Below, one piece after another: positions 32,726 through 44,500 of a stretch of DNA of 64,000 nt. Each line of letters starts with the position of its first letter. Position 1 is the first letter of the stretch. The stretch spans positions 136,374,979 through 136,438,978 of the forward strand of contig NC_057809.1 of NCBI RefSeq assembly GCF_018294505.1, read 5' to 3'. The DNA comes from Triticum aestivum. Lineage: Eukaryota > Streptophyta > Magnoliopsida > Poales > Poaceae. A model generated the notes under the pieces. The model had not been told where the DNA came from, searched no databases, and saw only the letters and a list, made by a program, of their open reading frames with translations. The translations under genes were made by a program, and so were the position numbers.

Positions 32726-34346
32726 GCCACCGGCGAAAGTTGCGCGGTATTAGAGAGGCTAGCAATGGTGGAAGGGTGAGAGTGCGTATAATCCATGGAA
32801 TCAACATTAGTCATAAAGAACTCACATACTTATTGCAAAAATCTATTAGTTATCGAAATAAAGTACTATGCGCATGCTCCTAGGGGGATAGATTGGTAGG
32901 AAAAGACCATCGCTCGTCCCCGACCGCCACTCATAAGGAAGACAATCAATACATAAATCATGCTCTGACTTCATCACATAACGGTTCACCATACATGCAT
33001 GCTACGGGAATCACAAACTTTAGAACAAGAATTTCCCAAATTCACAACTACTCAACTAGCATGACTCTAATATCACCATCTTCATATCTCAAAACAATCA
33101 TCAAGTATCAAACTTCTCATAGTATCCAATGCACTTTTTATGAAAGTTTTTATTATACCCATCTTGGATGCCTATCATATTAGGACTAATTTTATAGCCA
33201 AAGCAAATTACCATGCTGTTCTAAAATACTCTCAAAATAATATAAGTGAAGCATGAGAGATCAATAATTTCTATAAAATAAAACCACCACCGTGCTCTTA
33301 AAAAGATATAAGTGAAGCACATAGAGTATTGTAATAAATTTTGATTCATGTGTGTCTCTCCAAAAGCTGTGTACAGCAAGGATGATTGTGGTAAACTAAA
33401 AAGCAAAGACTCAAATCATACAAGACGCTCCAAGCAAAACACATATCATGTGGTGAATAAAAATATAGCCTCAAGTAAAGTTACCGATGGACGAAGACGA
33501 AAGAGGGGATGCCTTCCGGGGCATCCCCAAGCTTAGGCTTTTGGTTGTCCTTCAATTTTACCTTGGGATGCCTTGGGCATCCCCAATCTTAGGATCTTGC
33601 CACTCCTTATTCCAAAATCCATCAAATCTTTACCCAAAACTTGAAAACTTCACAACACAAAACTCAACAGAAAATCTCATGAGCTCCGTTAGTATAAGAA
33701 AACAAACCACCACTTCAAGATACTGTAATTAACTCATTCTTTATTTATATTCGTGTTAAACCTACTGTATTCCAACTTCTCTATGGTTCATACCCCCCGA
33801 TACTAGCCATAGATTCATCAAAATAAGCAAACAACACACGAAAATCAGAGTCTGTCAAAAACAGAACAGTCTGTTGTAATCTGTAGTTTTTGAATACTTG
33901 TGTAACCCCAAAAATTCTGAAATAAATTGGTGGACGTGAGGAATTTGTCTATTAATCATCTTCAAAAATAATCAACCTAATCTCACTCTTCAGTAAAAAA
34001 TGGCAGCAAATGTCGTGAGGGCTAAAGTTTCTGTTTTTTACAGCAAGATCGCAAAGACTTCCCCCAAGTCTCCCCAAAGGTTCTACTTGGCACAAACACT
34101 AATTAAAAAGATAAAAACACATCTAAACAGAGCCTAGATGGATTATTTATTACTAAACAGGAACAAAAACAAGAAACAAGAATAAAATTGGGTTGCCTCC
34201 CAACAAGCGCTATCGTTTAACGCCCCTAGATAGGCATAAAAACAAGAATAGATCTAGGTATTGTCTTGATAACAATAAGGTAAACCGTGAAAACTCATCT
34301 CATACTCCCTAAGTTCAGCAGCAAGCTTTCTTTGTGGCAAGCAAAA
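32726..34346 (-). other. E1 interior, non-coding, with hairpins
   Basis: It aligns with E2 about 57080-58610. It contains two imperfect hairpins, 33506-33530 and 33564-33586, whose arms carry the same word as the PPT (GCATCCCCAA and complement). No ORF is supported; the small frames present are not shared with E2. Confidence 0.7.
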
Positions 34347-35099
34347 TTAATCAAAAGGGCTAAATTTAATGGGACAAAAGTCCCCAAGATCAAGCTCGGG
34401 AGGTATTGGTTCCTCCTTTGGTCCCTCATATTGCACAACCAATTCATCATTATAAGCATTCTTTTGACAAAAAGTCATGAGATTTTGTTCAAGGGAAAAA
34501 CCTAACCCATTGTTCTGGATAGCAAAATTATCATTAAGTTCAGAGATTCTGTCAACAAGAACATCGGTAGGAACCTTTTTTCTAAGGTTTTTGTTAAAAG
34601 CAACATGATCTAAAGATCGTAAGCGCATTATGTCTTCTTGATAAAAAAAGATTGCTTCTATGGGAGGACGTCCGCCATCCACCCTATAATGCGCAAAAAA
34701 TTCATTGGGCTCTTTTATTATAAATCTGAACTCATGAGCTAAAAAGATGGTAGCTGCTTGCTTAACAGAAGAATGCTCAATATTAGAAAATTCTAGAAAA
34801 ATCCTCTGTATGCAAGGATGCATATGGATAAATTGTCTTTCAAGTTCAACCACAAGTAAAGATATAACATCCGCAAGACTACTAGTTTTATGAAGAATAG
34901 ACCCGCTCATGGTGGGCAAAGCACCAGCACAAGTAAAGAAATCTTGAATAACTCCTTTTCCAATAATATTACCACTACCGATCTGAAACTCTTTAGTGTG
35001 TAAAGTAGTAGTTTCTTCATGAGGATAATCAAAAGAATCAACATTTCCCCCTTCATTACTACTATCCTTTCCGACTATAACCTCCCCAGTCTCAGACAT
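34347..35099 (-). CDS. E1 orphan ORF, 250 aa, unknown function
   Basis: Uninterrupted minus-strand frame starting MSETGEVIVGKDSS at ATG 35099; an upstream extension to 35141 adds 14 hydrophobic residues from a non-conserved start and is less likely. The N-terminal ~60 residues are acidic and Ser/Thr-rich. The middle is helical-looking with HPCIQRIFLEFSNIEH and RPPIEAIFFYQEDIMRLRS. The C-terminus is acidic and Pro-rich (GPKEEPIPPELDLGD). I see no zinc knuckle, protease or RT motif, membrane segment or signal peptide. It occupies the place where gag is expected, between the 5' leader and the non-coding interior, so a gag-like or packaging role is possible but only inferred. E2 has an unrelated ORF at the same place. 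The frame is open although the element's LTRs have diverged several per cent. Confidence 0.6.
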   Translation of the reverse strand: MSETGEVIVGKDSSNEGGNVDSFDYPHEETTTLHTKEFQIGSGNIIGKGVIQDFFTCAGALPTMSGSILHKTSSLADVISLLVVELERQFIHMHPCIQRIFLEFSNIEHSSVKQAATIFLAHEFRFIIKEPNEFFAHYRVDGGRPPIEAIFFYQEDIMRLRSLDHVAFNKNLRKKVPTDVLVDRISELNDNFAIQNNGLGFSLEQNLMTFCQKNAYNDELVVQYEGPKEEPIPPELDLGDFCPIKFSPFD

Positions 35100-35358
35100 G
35101 ATGGCAGCAAATTGCACAAAGAACGGGCACACAAAAAGCAAGAAAAAGGGCTAACGGAAAAGAGGCGGACGGAAAAGAGGGCGAATAAAACGGCAAGGGT
35201 GAAGTGGGGGAGAGGAAAACGAGAGGCAAATGGCAAATAATGTAATGCGAGGGATAAGAGTTTGTGACGTGTACTTGGTATGTCTTGACTTGCGCGTAGA
35301 CGGCGCCAGAGATGGCTAGTTGCTAGGAGATCAAATCTTGACTTGACTTGGTGCAACC

Positions 35359-35376
35359 TCCCCGGCAATGGCGCCA
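35359..35376 (-). other. E1 primer-binding site (tRNA-Asp)
   Basis: On the minus strand TGGCGCCATTGCCGGGGA, complementary to the 3' end of tRNA-Asp with one mismatch. It starts 11 bp inside the 5' LTR end at 35388, which fixes the orientation. Confidence 0.8.
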
Positions 35377-35387
35377 AAAATCCTTCT

Positions 35388-36937
35388 TGCTACCTCTTGA
35401 GCATGCGTTGGTTTTCCCTTGAAGAGGAAAGGGTGATACAACAAAGTAGCGTAAGTATTTTTCTCAGTTTTGAGAACCAAAGTATCAATCCAGTAGGAGG
35501 TAGCACGCAAGTCGCCTAGTACCTGCACAAATAAACAAGAAACTCGCAACCAACGCGATAAAGGGGTTGTCAATCCCTTCACGGTCACTTACGAAAGTGA
35601 GATCTGATAGAGATAATAAGATAAATATTTTTGGTATTTTTGGTGTATAGATTGGAAAGTAAAGATTGCAAAATAGAAATAGCAAGTTGATAGGAAAATA
35701 ATATGATGGAAGATAGACCCGGGGGCCATAGGTTTCACTAGTGGCTTCTCTCAAGACAAGAAATTCTACGGTGGGTGAACAAATTACTATCGAGCAATTG
35801 ATAGAAAAGCGCATAGTTGTGAGAATATCTATGCATGATCATGTATATAGGCATCACGTCCGCGACAAGTAGACCAAAATGATTCTGCATCTACTACTAT
35901 TACTCCACACATCAACCGCTATCCAGCATGCATCTAGAGTATTAAGTTCATAAGAACAGAGTAACGCATTAGGCATGATGACATGATGTAGAGGGATAAA
36001 CTCAAGTGATATAAACCCCATCTTTTTATCCTCGATGGCAACAATACAATACGTGCCTTGCTGCCCCTGCTGTCACTGGGAAAGGACACCGCAAGATTGA
36101 ACCCAAAGCTAAGCACTTCTCCCATTGCAAGAAAGATCAATCTAGTAGGCCAAACCAAACTGATAATTCGAAGAGACTTGCAAAGATATTAAATCATGCA
36201 TAAAAGATTTCAGAAAAGAATCAAATATTGTTCATAGATAATCTTGATCATAAACCCACAAGTCATCGGATCTCGACAAACACACCGCAAAAAGAATTAC
36301 ATCGAATAGATCTCCAAGAGAATCGAGGAGAACTTTGTATTGAGATCCAAAGAGAGAGAAGAAGCCATCTAGCTAATAACTATGGACCCGAAGGTCTGTG
36401 GTAAACTGCTCACACATCATCGGAGAGGCTATGGTGTTGATGTAGAAACCCTCCGTGATCGACTCCCCCTCCGGTGGAGCGCCGGAAAAGGCCCCAAGAT
36501 GGGATCTCACGGGTGCAGAAGGTTGCGGTGGTGGAAATAGGGTTTCGCGGTGCTCCTGGAGGTTTTCGGCGTATATGGGTATATATAGGAGGAAGAAGTG
36601 CATTGGTGGAGCTGCGAGGGGCCCGTGAGGGTGGGGGCGCGCCCTCCTGCCAGTGGTCTCATCGCTTCTTTGTTGACGTCCACTCCAGGTCTCCTGGATC
36701 ACGTTGTTCCAAAAATAACTCTCCCGAAGGTTTCATTCCGTTTGGATTCCGTTTGATATTCCTTTTCCATGAAACACTGAAATAGGCAAAAAAAACAGCA
36801 ATTTGCACTGGACCTTTGGTTAGTAGGTTAGTCCCAAAAATAATATAAAAAGGTATATTAAACCCATTAAACATCCAAAACAGATAATATAATAGCATGT
36901 AACAATCAAAACATATGGATGTGTTGGAGTCGTATCA
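35388..36937 (-). repeat. E1 5' LTR
   Basis: 1550 bp, partner of 4071-5623. The TATA motif (minus strand CTATATATA) is at 36580-36588. It is followed on the right by the ACGAG duplication. Confidence 0.92.
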
Positions 36938-37684
36938 ACGAGGAGTCTCGAAATGGTCAAGACGTAAAGATCGATATTTGGAAGGCTATATTCGGACATC
37001 GGAAAGGTTCCGAGTGATTCGGGTATTTTTCGGAGTACCTGAGAGTTACGGGAATTCGTCGGGGAAGTAATGGGCCTTAATGGGCCATACGGGAAAGGAG
37101 AGAAGGGCCTCAAGGGTTGGTTGCGCCCCCCCATGGGCTGGTCCGAATTGGACTAGGGAGGGGACGGCGCCCCCCCCCCCTCTTTCCTTCTCTCCCTCTT
37201 CCCCTTCCTTCTTCTCCTATCCAACTAGGGAAGGTGGAAACCTACTCCTACTAGTAGTAGGAATCCCCCTTGGGGCGCGCCATAGACACACAAGTTGATC
37301 ATTAGCCATGTGTGGTGCCCCTCTCCACAGTTTTCCACCTCGGTCATATTGTCATAGTGCTTAGGCAAAGCCCCGCGTCGATAACTTCATCATCACCGTC
37401 AACACACTGTTGTGCTGATGCAACTCACCCTCGGCCTCAACTAGATCAAGAGTACGAGGGACGTCACTGAGCTGAACGTGTGCAGATCACAGAGGTGTCG
37501 TGTGTTCGGTACTTGATCGGTTGGATCGCGAAGACGTTCGAGTGCATCAACCGCGTTACTTAACGCTTCCGCTTTCGGTCTATGAGGGTACATAGACATA
37601 CTCTCCCACTCTCGTTGCTATGCATCTCCTAGATAGATCTTGCATGATCGTAGGAATTTTTTTGAAATACCGTGTTCCCCAACA
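36938..37684 (+). repeat. O-Copia 5' LTR, right part
   Basis: It continues the LTR interrupted at 4070. Its first ~140 bp align with 53366-53500 of the 3' LTR. It contains a run of 11 C near 37170 and ends CCCCAACA at 37684, next to the PBS TGGCATCAGAG (37686-37696). Confidence 0.88.
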
Positions 37685-38575
37685 GTGGCATCAGAGTAAG
37701 GTCTATGCATAGATGTTATATGCATGAGTAGAACACAAAAGAGTTGTGGGCGTGGGTATATACATATTTCTTGCCGTCACTAGTTGATTCTTGATTCGGC
37801 GGTATTGTTAGATGAAGCAGCTCAGACCGACATTACGCTTACGCTTACGCGAGACTGGTTCTACTGACGTGCTTCGCACACAGGTGGCTGGTGGGTGTCA
37901 GTTTCTCCAACATTAGTTGAATCGTATTCAATGAACATGGTTCTTTCTGAAGATCAAAAAGCAATCACTATATCACGTCGTGGTTTTTGATGCGTAGGTA
38001 AGAACGGTTCTTGCAAAGCCCGTAGCAGCCACATAAAACTTGCAACAACAAAGCAGAGGACGTCTAACTTGTTTTTGCAGGGCATGTTGTGATGTGATAT
38101 GGTCAAGACGTGATGATATATAATTTGTTGTATGAGATGATCATGTTTTATTGAAGTTATCGGCAACTGGCAGGAGCCTTATGGTTGTCTCTTTATTGCA
38201 TAAGATGCAAGCACCATATAATTGCTTTACTTTATCGCTATACGATAGCAATAGTTGTAAAAGCAATAGTTAGCGAGATGACCGTGTGATGACACATTGA
38301 TAGAGATCAAGATCATGGATATCATGGTGTCATGCCGGTGACGATGGAGATCATGACGGTACTTTGGAGATGGAGATCAAAGGCACAAGATGATGATGAC
38401 CATATCATGTCACATATTTTGATTGCATGTGATGTTTATCTTTTATGCATCTTATTTTTCTTAGTACGTCAGAAGTATTAAAGATGATCCCTCACTACAT
38501 TTCAAGGTATAAGTGTTCCCCCTGAGTATGCACTGTTGCGACCGTTCTTCGTGCTGAGACACCACTGTTGGAAAT
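37685..38575 (+). other. O-Copia PBS and leader, first part
   Basis: Untranslated leader of O-Copia, homologous to the Angela leader at 40252-41150, including the GGTGCACCATTGTTC-type and GATGATGGAGATCATG-type blocks. It is cut by Angela at 38576, with ACCAC at 38571-38575, and resumes at 47759. A short TTACGC triplication occurs near 37830. Confidence 0.8.
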
Positions 38576-40251
38576 ATGCCCTAGAGGCAATAATAAAATG
38601 GTTATTATTATATTTCCTTGTTCATGATAATTGTCTATTGTTCATGCTATAATTGTGTTATCCGAAAATCGTAATACATGTGTGAATACATAGACCACAA
38701 CATGTCCCTAGTAAGCCTCTAGTTGACTAGCTCGTTGATCAATAGATGGTTACGGTTTCCTGACCATGGGCATTGGATGTCATTGATAACGGGATCACAT
38801 CATTAGGAGAATGATGTGATGGACAAGACCCAATCCTAAGCATAGCGCAAGATCGTGTAGTTCGTCCGCTAAAGCTTTTCTAATGTCAAGTATCTTTTCC
38901 TTAGACCATGAGATTGTGCACCTCCCGGATACCATAGGAATGCTTTGGGTGTGTCAAACGTCACAACATAACTGGGTGGATATAAAGGTGCACTACGGGT
39001 ATCTTCGGAAGTATCTGTTGGGTTGGCACGAATCGAGGATTTGTCACTCCGTATGATGGAGAGGTATCTCTGGGCCCACTCGGTAAGACATCATCGTAAT
39101 GAGCTCAATGTGACTAAGGGGTTGGTCACGGGATGATGTGTTACGGAACGCGTAAAGTGACTTGCCAGTAACGAGATTGAACGAGGTATTGGGATACCGA
39201 CGATCGAATCTCGAGCAAGTAACATACTGATTGACAAAGGGAATTGTATACGAGATTGATTGAATCCTCGACATCGTGGTTCATCCGATGAGATCATCGT
39301 GGAACATGTGGGAGCCAACATGGGTATCCAGATCCCGTTGTTGGTTATTGACTCGAGAGATGTTTTGGTCATGTCTCCATGATTCCCGAACTCGTAGGGT
39401 CTACACACTTAAGGTTCGATGACGCTAGGGTTATAGGGAAAGGTTTTACGTGGTTACCGAATGTTGTTCGGAGTCCCCGATGAGATCTCGGACGTAACGA
39501 GGAGTTCCAGAATGGTCCGGAGACAAAGATTTATATATGGGAAGTCCTTATTCGGTCGCTGGAAGTGTTCGGGGGTTTATCAGTATTGTACCGGGTCCAC
39601 CGGGAGGGTCCACCTGCCCCGGAGGGCCCTATGGGCTGAATATGGAGGGGGAACCAGCCCCTAGATGGGCTGGGCGCCAAACCCCCTAGGGCCCATGCGC
39701 CTAGGGTTTGGGGGGAACCCTAAAAGGGGGCGCCCCCTTGGCAGCCGCCCCCCTCTAGATCCATCTGGAGGGGGCCGGCCCCCCTCTCCCTTGCCCCTAT
39801 AAATAGAGGGGAGGTGGGAGGGAAGCCACACCACATCCAAGGCGCAGCCCTCCCCCACCCCAACACCTCCTCCTCCTCCCACGATGCTTGGCGAAGCCCT
39901 GCTGGAGTACCACGCTACTCCAACACCACCACGTTGTCATGCTGCTGCTGGACAGAGTCTTCCCCAAGCTCCCCCTCTCTCCTTGCTGGATCAAGGCGTG
40001 GGAGACATCACCGGGTTGCATGTGTGTTAAACGCGGAGGCGCCGTTGTTCGACGCTTGGATCGGAATCTACCGTGATCTGAATCGCCACGAGTATGACTC
40101 CCTCACCCGCGTTCTTGTAACGCTTCCGTGTCGCGACCTTCAAGGGTATGAAGATGCACTCCCCTCTCCCTCTCTCTCGTTGCTAATTTCTTCATAGATT
40201 GATCTTGGTGATGCGTAGAAATTTTTTAAATTTACGCAACGATCCCCAACA
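38576..40251 (+). repeat. Angela 5' LTR
   Basis: 1676 bp. A TATA box CTATAAATAG lies at 39797-39806, and downstream is a C-rich leader with many CTCC repeats. It is followed by a degenerate PBS region beginning GTAGCATCATGAGC at 40252. Confidence 0.93.
39797..39806 (+). promoter_or_regulatory. TATA box of Angela 5' LTR
   Basis: CTATAAATAG, about 1.2 kb into the LTR, conserved at the same relative place in the 3' LTR (47297-47306). This is the position expected for the LTR promoter of BARE-type elements. Confidence 0.65.
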
Positions 40252-41539
40252 GTAGCATCATGAGCTAGGTCTATGCATAGTTTCTATGCACGAGTAGAAC
40301 ACAAGTTGTTGTGGGCGTCGATTTTGTCAATTTACTTGCCGTTACTAGTCTTACCTTGATTCGGCGGCATCATGGGATGAAGCGGCCCGGACCGACCTTA
40401 CACGTACTCTTACGTGAGACTGGTTCCACCGACTGACATGCACTAGTTGCATAAGGTTGCTAGCGGGTGTCTGTCTCTCCCACTTTAGTCGGATCGGATT
40501 CGATGAAAAGGGTCCTTATGAAGGTTAAATAGAAATTGGCATATCACGTTGTGGTTTTGGCATAGGTAAGAAATGTTCTTGCTAGAAACCTATAGCAGCC
40601 ACGTAAAAAACTTGCAACAACAATTAGAGGACGTCTAACTTTTTCTTGCAGCATATGCCATGTGATGTGATATGGCCAAAAGGATGTGATGAATGATATA
40701 TGTGATGTATGATATTGATCATGTTCTTGTAATAGGAATCATGCCTTGCATGTCGATGAGTATGACAACCGGCAGGAGCCATAGGAGTTGTCTTAATTTA
40801 TTTATGACCTACGTGTCAACATAAACGTCATGTAATTACTTTACTTTATCGCTAACCATTAGCCATAGTAGTAGAAGTAATAGTTGGCGAGACAACTTCA
40901 TGAAGACACGATGATGGAGATCATGATGATGGAGGTCATGGTGTCATGCCGGTGACGATGATGATCATGGTGCCACGAAGATGGAGATCAAAAAGGAGCA
41001 AAATGATATTGGCCATATCATGTCACTATTTGATTGCATGTGATGTTTATCATGTTTTACATCTTATTTGCTTAGAACAACGGTAGCATAAATAAGATGA
41101 TCCCTCGCAATAATTTCAAGAAAGTGTCCCCCCCTAACTATGCACCGTTGCTAAGGTCCGTTGTTCTGAAGCACCACATGATGATCAGGTGTGATAGGTT
41201 CTAATGTTCGCATACAACGGGTGTAAGCCAGATTTACACACGCAATACACTTAGGTTGACTTGACGAGCCTAGCATGTACAGACATGGCCTCGGAACACG
41301 GAAGACCGAAAGGTCGAACATGATTCGTATAGAAGATACGATCAACATGAAGATGTTCACCGATGATGACTAGTCCGTCTCACGTGTTGATCGGACATGG
41401 CCTAGTTGACTCGGATCATGTATCACTTAGATGACTAGAGGGATGTCTATCTGAGTGGGAGTTCATTAAATAATTTGATTAGATGAACTTAATTATCATG
41501 AACATAGTCTAAAACTTGGCAATATGTCTTGTAGATCAA
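40252..41539 (+). other. Angela PBS and untranslated leader
   Basis: A 1.3-kb leader between the 5' LTR and gag with no sustained ORF. It has several ATG-containing GATGATGGAGATCATG-like repeats around 40910-40985. Homologous to the O-Copia leader on either side of the Angela insertion. Confidence 0.75.
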
Positions 41540-44500
41540 ATGGCCCACGCTAATGTTGCCCTCAACTTCAACGCATTCCTAGAGAAAACCAAGCTGAAAG
41601 ACGATGGTAGCAACTACACGGACTAGGTCCATAACCTGAGGATTATCCTCATAGCTGCCAACAAAGCATATGTCCTTGAAGCACGGCTAGGTGATGCACC
41701 TGTTTTCCCAGCAAATCAAGACGTTATGAACGCCTGGCAGTCGCGTAGTGATGATTACTCCCTGGTTCAGTGCGGCATGCTTTACAGCTTAGAACCGGTG
41801 CTCCAAAAGCGTTTTGAGCAACACGGAGCATATGATATGTTCCAAGAGTTGAAAATGGTTTTCCAAGCTCATGCCCGAGTCGAGAGATATGAAGTCTCCG
41901 ACAAGTTCTACAGCTGTAAGATGGAGGAGAACAGTTCTGTCAGCGAGCACATACTCAAAATGTCTTGGTTGCTCAACCGCTTGTCTCAGCTAGGAGTCAA
42001 TCTCCCGGATGACGCGGTCGTTGACAGAATCCTTCAGTCGCTTCCACCTAGCTACAAGAGCTTTGTGATGAACTTCAATATGAAGGGGATGGAAAAGACC
42101 ATTCCTGATGTATATTCAATGCTGAAATCAGCGGAGGTGGAGATCAAAAAGGAACATCAAGTGTTGATGGTGAATAAAACCACTAAGTTCAAGAAAGTCA
42201 AGGGAAAAAAGAACTTCAAGAAGGACGGCAAGGGAGTTGCCGCGCCCGGTAAGCAAGCTGCCGGGAAGAAGCCAAAGAATGGACCCAAGCCTGAGACTGA
42301 GTGCTTTTATTGCAAGGGAAACGGTCACTGGAAGCGGAACTGCCCCAAGTACTTAGCGGATAAGAAGGCCGGCAATGCCAAAGGTATATGTGATATACAT
42401 GTTATTGATGTGTACCTAACCAGCGCTCGTAGTAGCTCCTGGGTATTTGATACTAGTGCGGTTGCTCATATCTGTAACTCAAAACAGGAGTTGCGAAATA
42501 AGCGGAGACTGGGGAAGGACGAGGTGACGATGCGCGTAGGGAATGGTTCCAAGGTCGATGTGATCGCCGTCGGCACGCTGCCTCTACATTTACCTATGGG
42601 ATTAGTTTTAAACCTCAATAATTGTTATTTAGTACCAGCTTTGAGCATGAACATTGTATCTAGATCTCGTTTAATGCGAGATGGTACTCATTTAAATCCG
42701 AGAATAATGGTTGTTCCATTTATATGAGAGATATGTTTTATGGTCATGCCCCGCTGATCAATGGTTTATTCTTGTTTAATCTCGAACGTGATGTTACACA
42801 TGTTCATAGTGTGAATACCAAGAAGTTTAAGGTTGATAATGATAGTCCCACATACTTGTGGCACTGCCGCCTTGGTCACATTGGTGTCAAACGCATGAAG
42901 AAACTCCATGCAGATGGACTTTTGGAGTCTCTTGATTATGAATCATTTGACATGTGCGAACCATGCCTCATGGGCAAAATGACCAAGACTCTGTTCTCCG
43001 GAACAATGGAGTGAGCGACCAACTTATTGGAAATCATACATACTGATGTGTGCGGTCCAATGACCGTTGAGGCTCGCGGTGGCTATCGTTATGTTCTCAC
43101 CCTCACTGATGACTTGAGTAGATATGGGTATATCTACTTAATGAAACACAAGTCTGAGACCTTTGAAAAATTCAAGGAATTTTAGAGTGAGGTTGAGAAT
43201 CAACGTGGCAGGAAAATAAAGTTCTTACGATCAGATCGTGGGGGAGAATATTTGAGTCATGAATTTGGCACGCACTTAAGGAAATGTGGAATTGTTTCAC
43301 AACTCATGCCTCCTGGAACACCTCAGCGTAATGGTGTGTCCGAACGTTGCAATCGCACTCTATTGGATATGGTGCGATCTATGATGTCTCTTGCCGACCA
43401 ACCGCTATCATTTTGGGGTTATGCTTTAGAGACTGCCGCATTCACTTTAAATAGGGCTCCGTCGAAATCCGTTGAGACGACACCGTATGAATTATGGTTT
43501 GGGAAGAAACTTGAGCTATCATTTCTAAAAGTTTGGGGATGTGATGCTTATGTCAAGAAACTTCAACCTGAAAAGCTCGAACCCAAGTCGGAAAAATGCG
43601 TCTTCATAGGATACCCTAAGGAAACTATTGGGTGTACCTTCTACCTTAGATCCGAAGGCAAGATCTTTGTTGCCAAGAATGGATCCTTTCTAGAGAAAGA
43701 GTTTCTCTCGAAAGAAGTAAGTGGGAGGAAAGTAGAACTTGATGAGCTACTGCCTCTTGAACCGGAAAGTGGCGCAGCTCAAGAAAATGTTTTTGTGGTG
43801 CCTGCACCGACTAGAGAGGAAGTTAATGATGATGATCATGAAACTTCAGATCAAGTTGCTACTGAACTTCATAGGTCCACAAGGACACGTTCCGCACCAG
43901 AGTGGTACGGCAACCCTGTCCTAGAAATCATGTTTTTGGACAACGGTGAACCTTCGAACTATGAAGAAGCGATGGCGGGCCCGGATTCTGACAAATGGCT
44001 GGAAGCCATGAAATCCGAGATAGGATCCATGTATGAAAATGAAGTATGGACTTTGACTGACTTGCCCGATGATCGGCGAGCCATAGAAAATAAATGGATC
44101 TTTAAGAAGAAGACAGACGCGGATGATAATGTGACCATCTATAAGGCTCGGCTTGTCGCTAAGGGTTATCGACAAGTTCAAGGGGTTGACTACGATGAGA
44201 CTTTCTCACACGTAGTGAAGCTGAAGTCCGTCCGAATCATGTTAGCAATTGCCGCATTCTATGATTATGAGATATGGCAAATGGACGTCAAAATGGCATT
44301 CCTTAATGGTTTCCTTAAGGAAGAATTGTATATGATGTAGCTAGAAGGTTTTGTCAATCCTAAGAATGCTGACAAGGTGTGAAAGCTCCAACGCTCAATC
44401 TATGGGGTGGTGCAAGCATCTCGGAGTTGGAACATCCGATTTGATGAGATGATCAAAGCGTTTGGGTTTACGCAGACTTATGGAGAAGCCTGTGTTTACA

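Larger units (their letters stand above)
4071..36937 (-). mobile_element. E1: non-autonomous Ty3-type element with two LTRs
   Basis: Minus-strand element bounded by LTRs 4071-5623 (3') and 35388-36937 (5'), inserted in the O-Copia LTR with a perfect 5-bp duplication ACGAG (4066-4070, 36938-36942). On the minus strand the LTR starts TGATACG and ends GGTAGCA. The PBS (35359-35376) matches the 3' end of tRNA-Asp and the PPT abuts the 3' LTR. After removing nested insertions the interior is about 4.4 kb and holds one ORF (34347-35099) and no protease, RT, RNase H or integrase, so movement must have depended on a partner. The LTRs differ by roughly 4-5% by eye over the first ~430 bp. The LTR belongs to a very abundant Triticeae class (Sabrina/WHAM-like TGATACGTC group); I do not assert a family name. 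Confidence 0.85.

Noticed and set aside
35359..35376. tRNA-like sequence near the E1 LTR (also 10713, 37686 and 60224)
   Set aside because: These are primer-binding sites complementary to tRNA 3' ends next to LTRs. No full tRNA cloverleaf is present.
3132..37684. O-Copia 5' LTR as a solo LTR split by E1
   Set aside because: A primer-binding site and Copia leader follow directly at 37685, and gag-pol and a 3' LTR are found further right, so it is the 5' LTR of an element.
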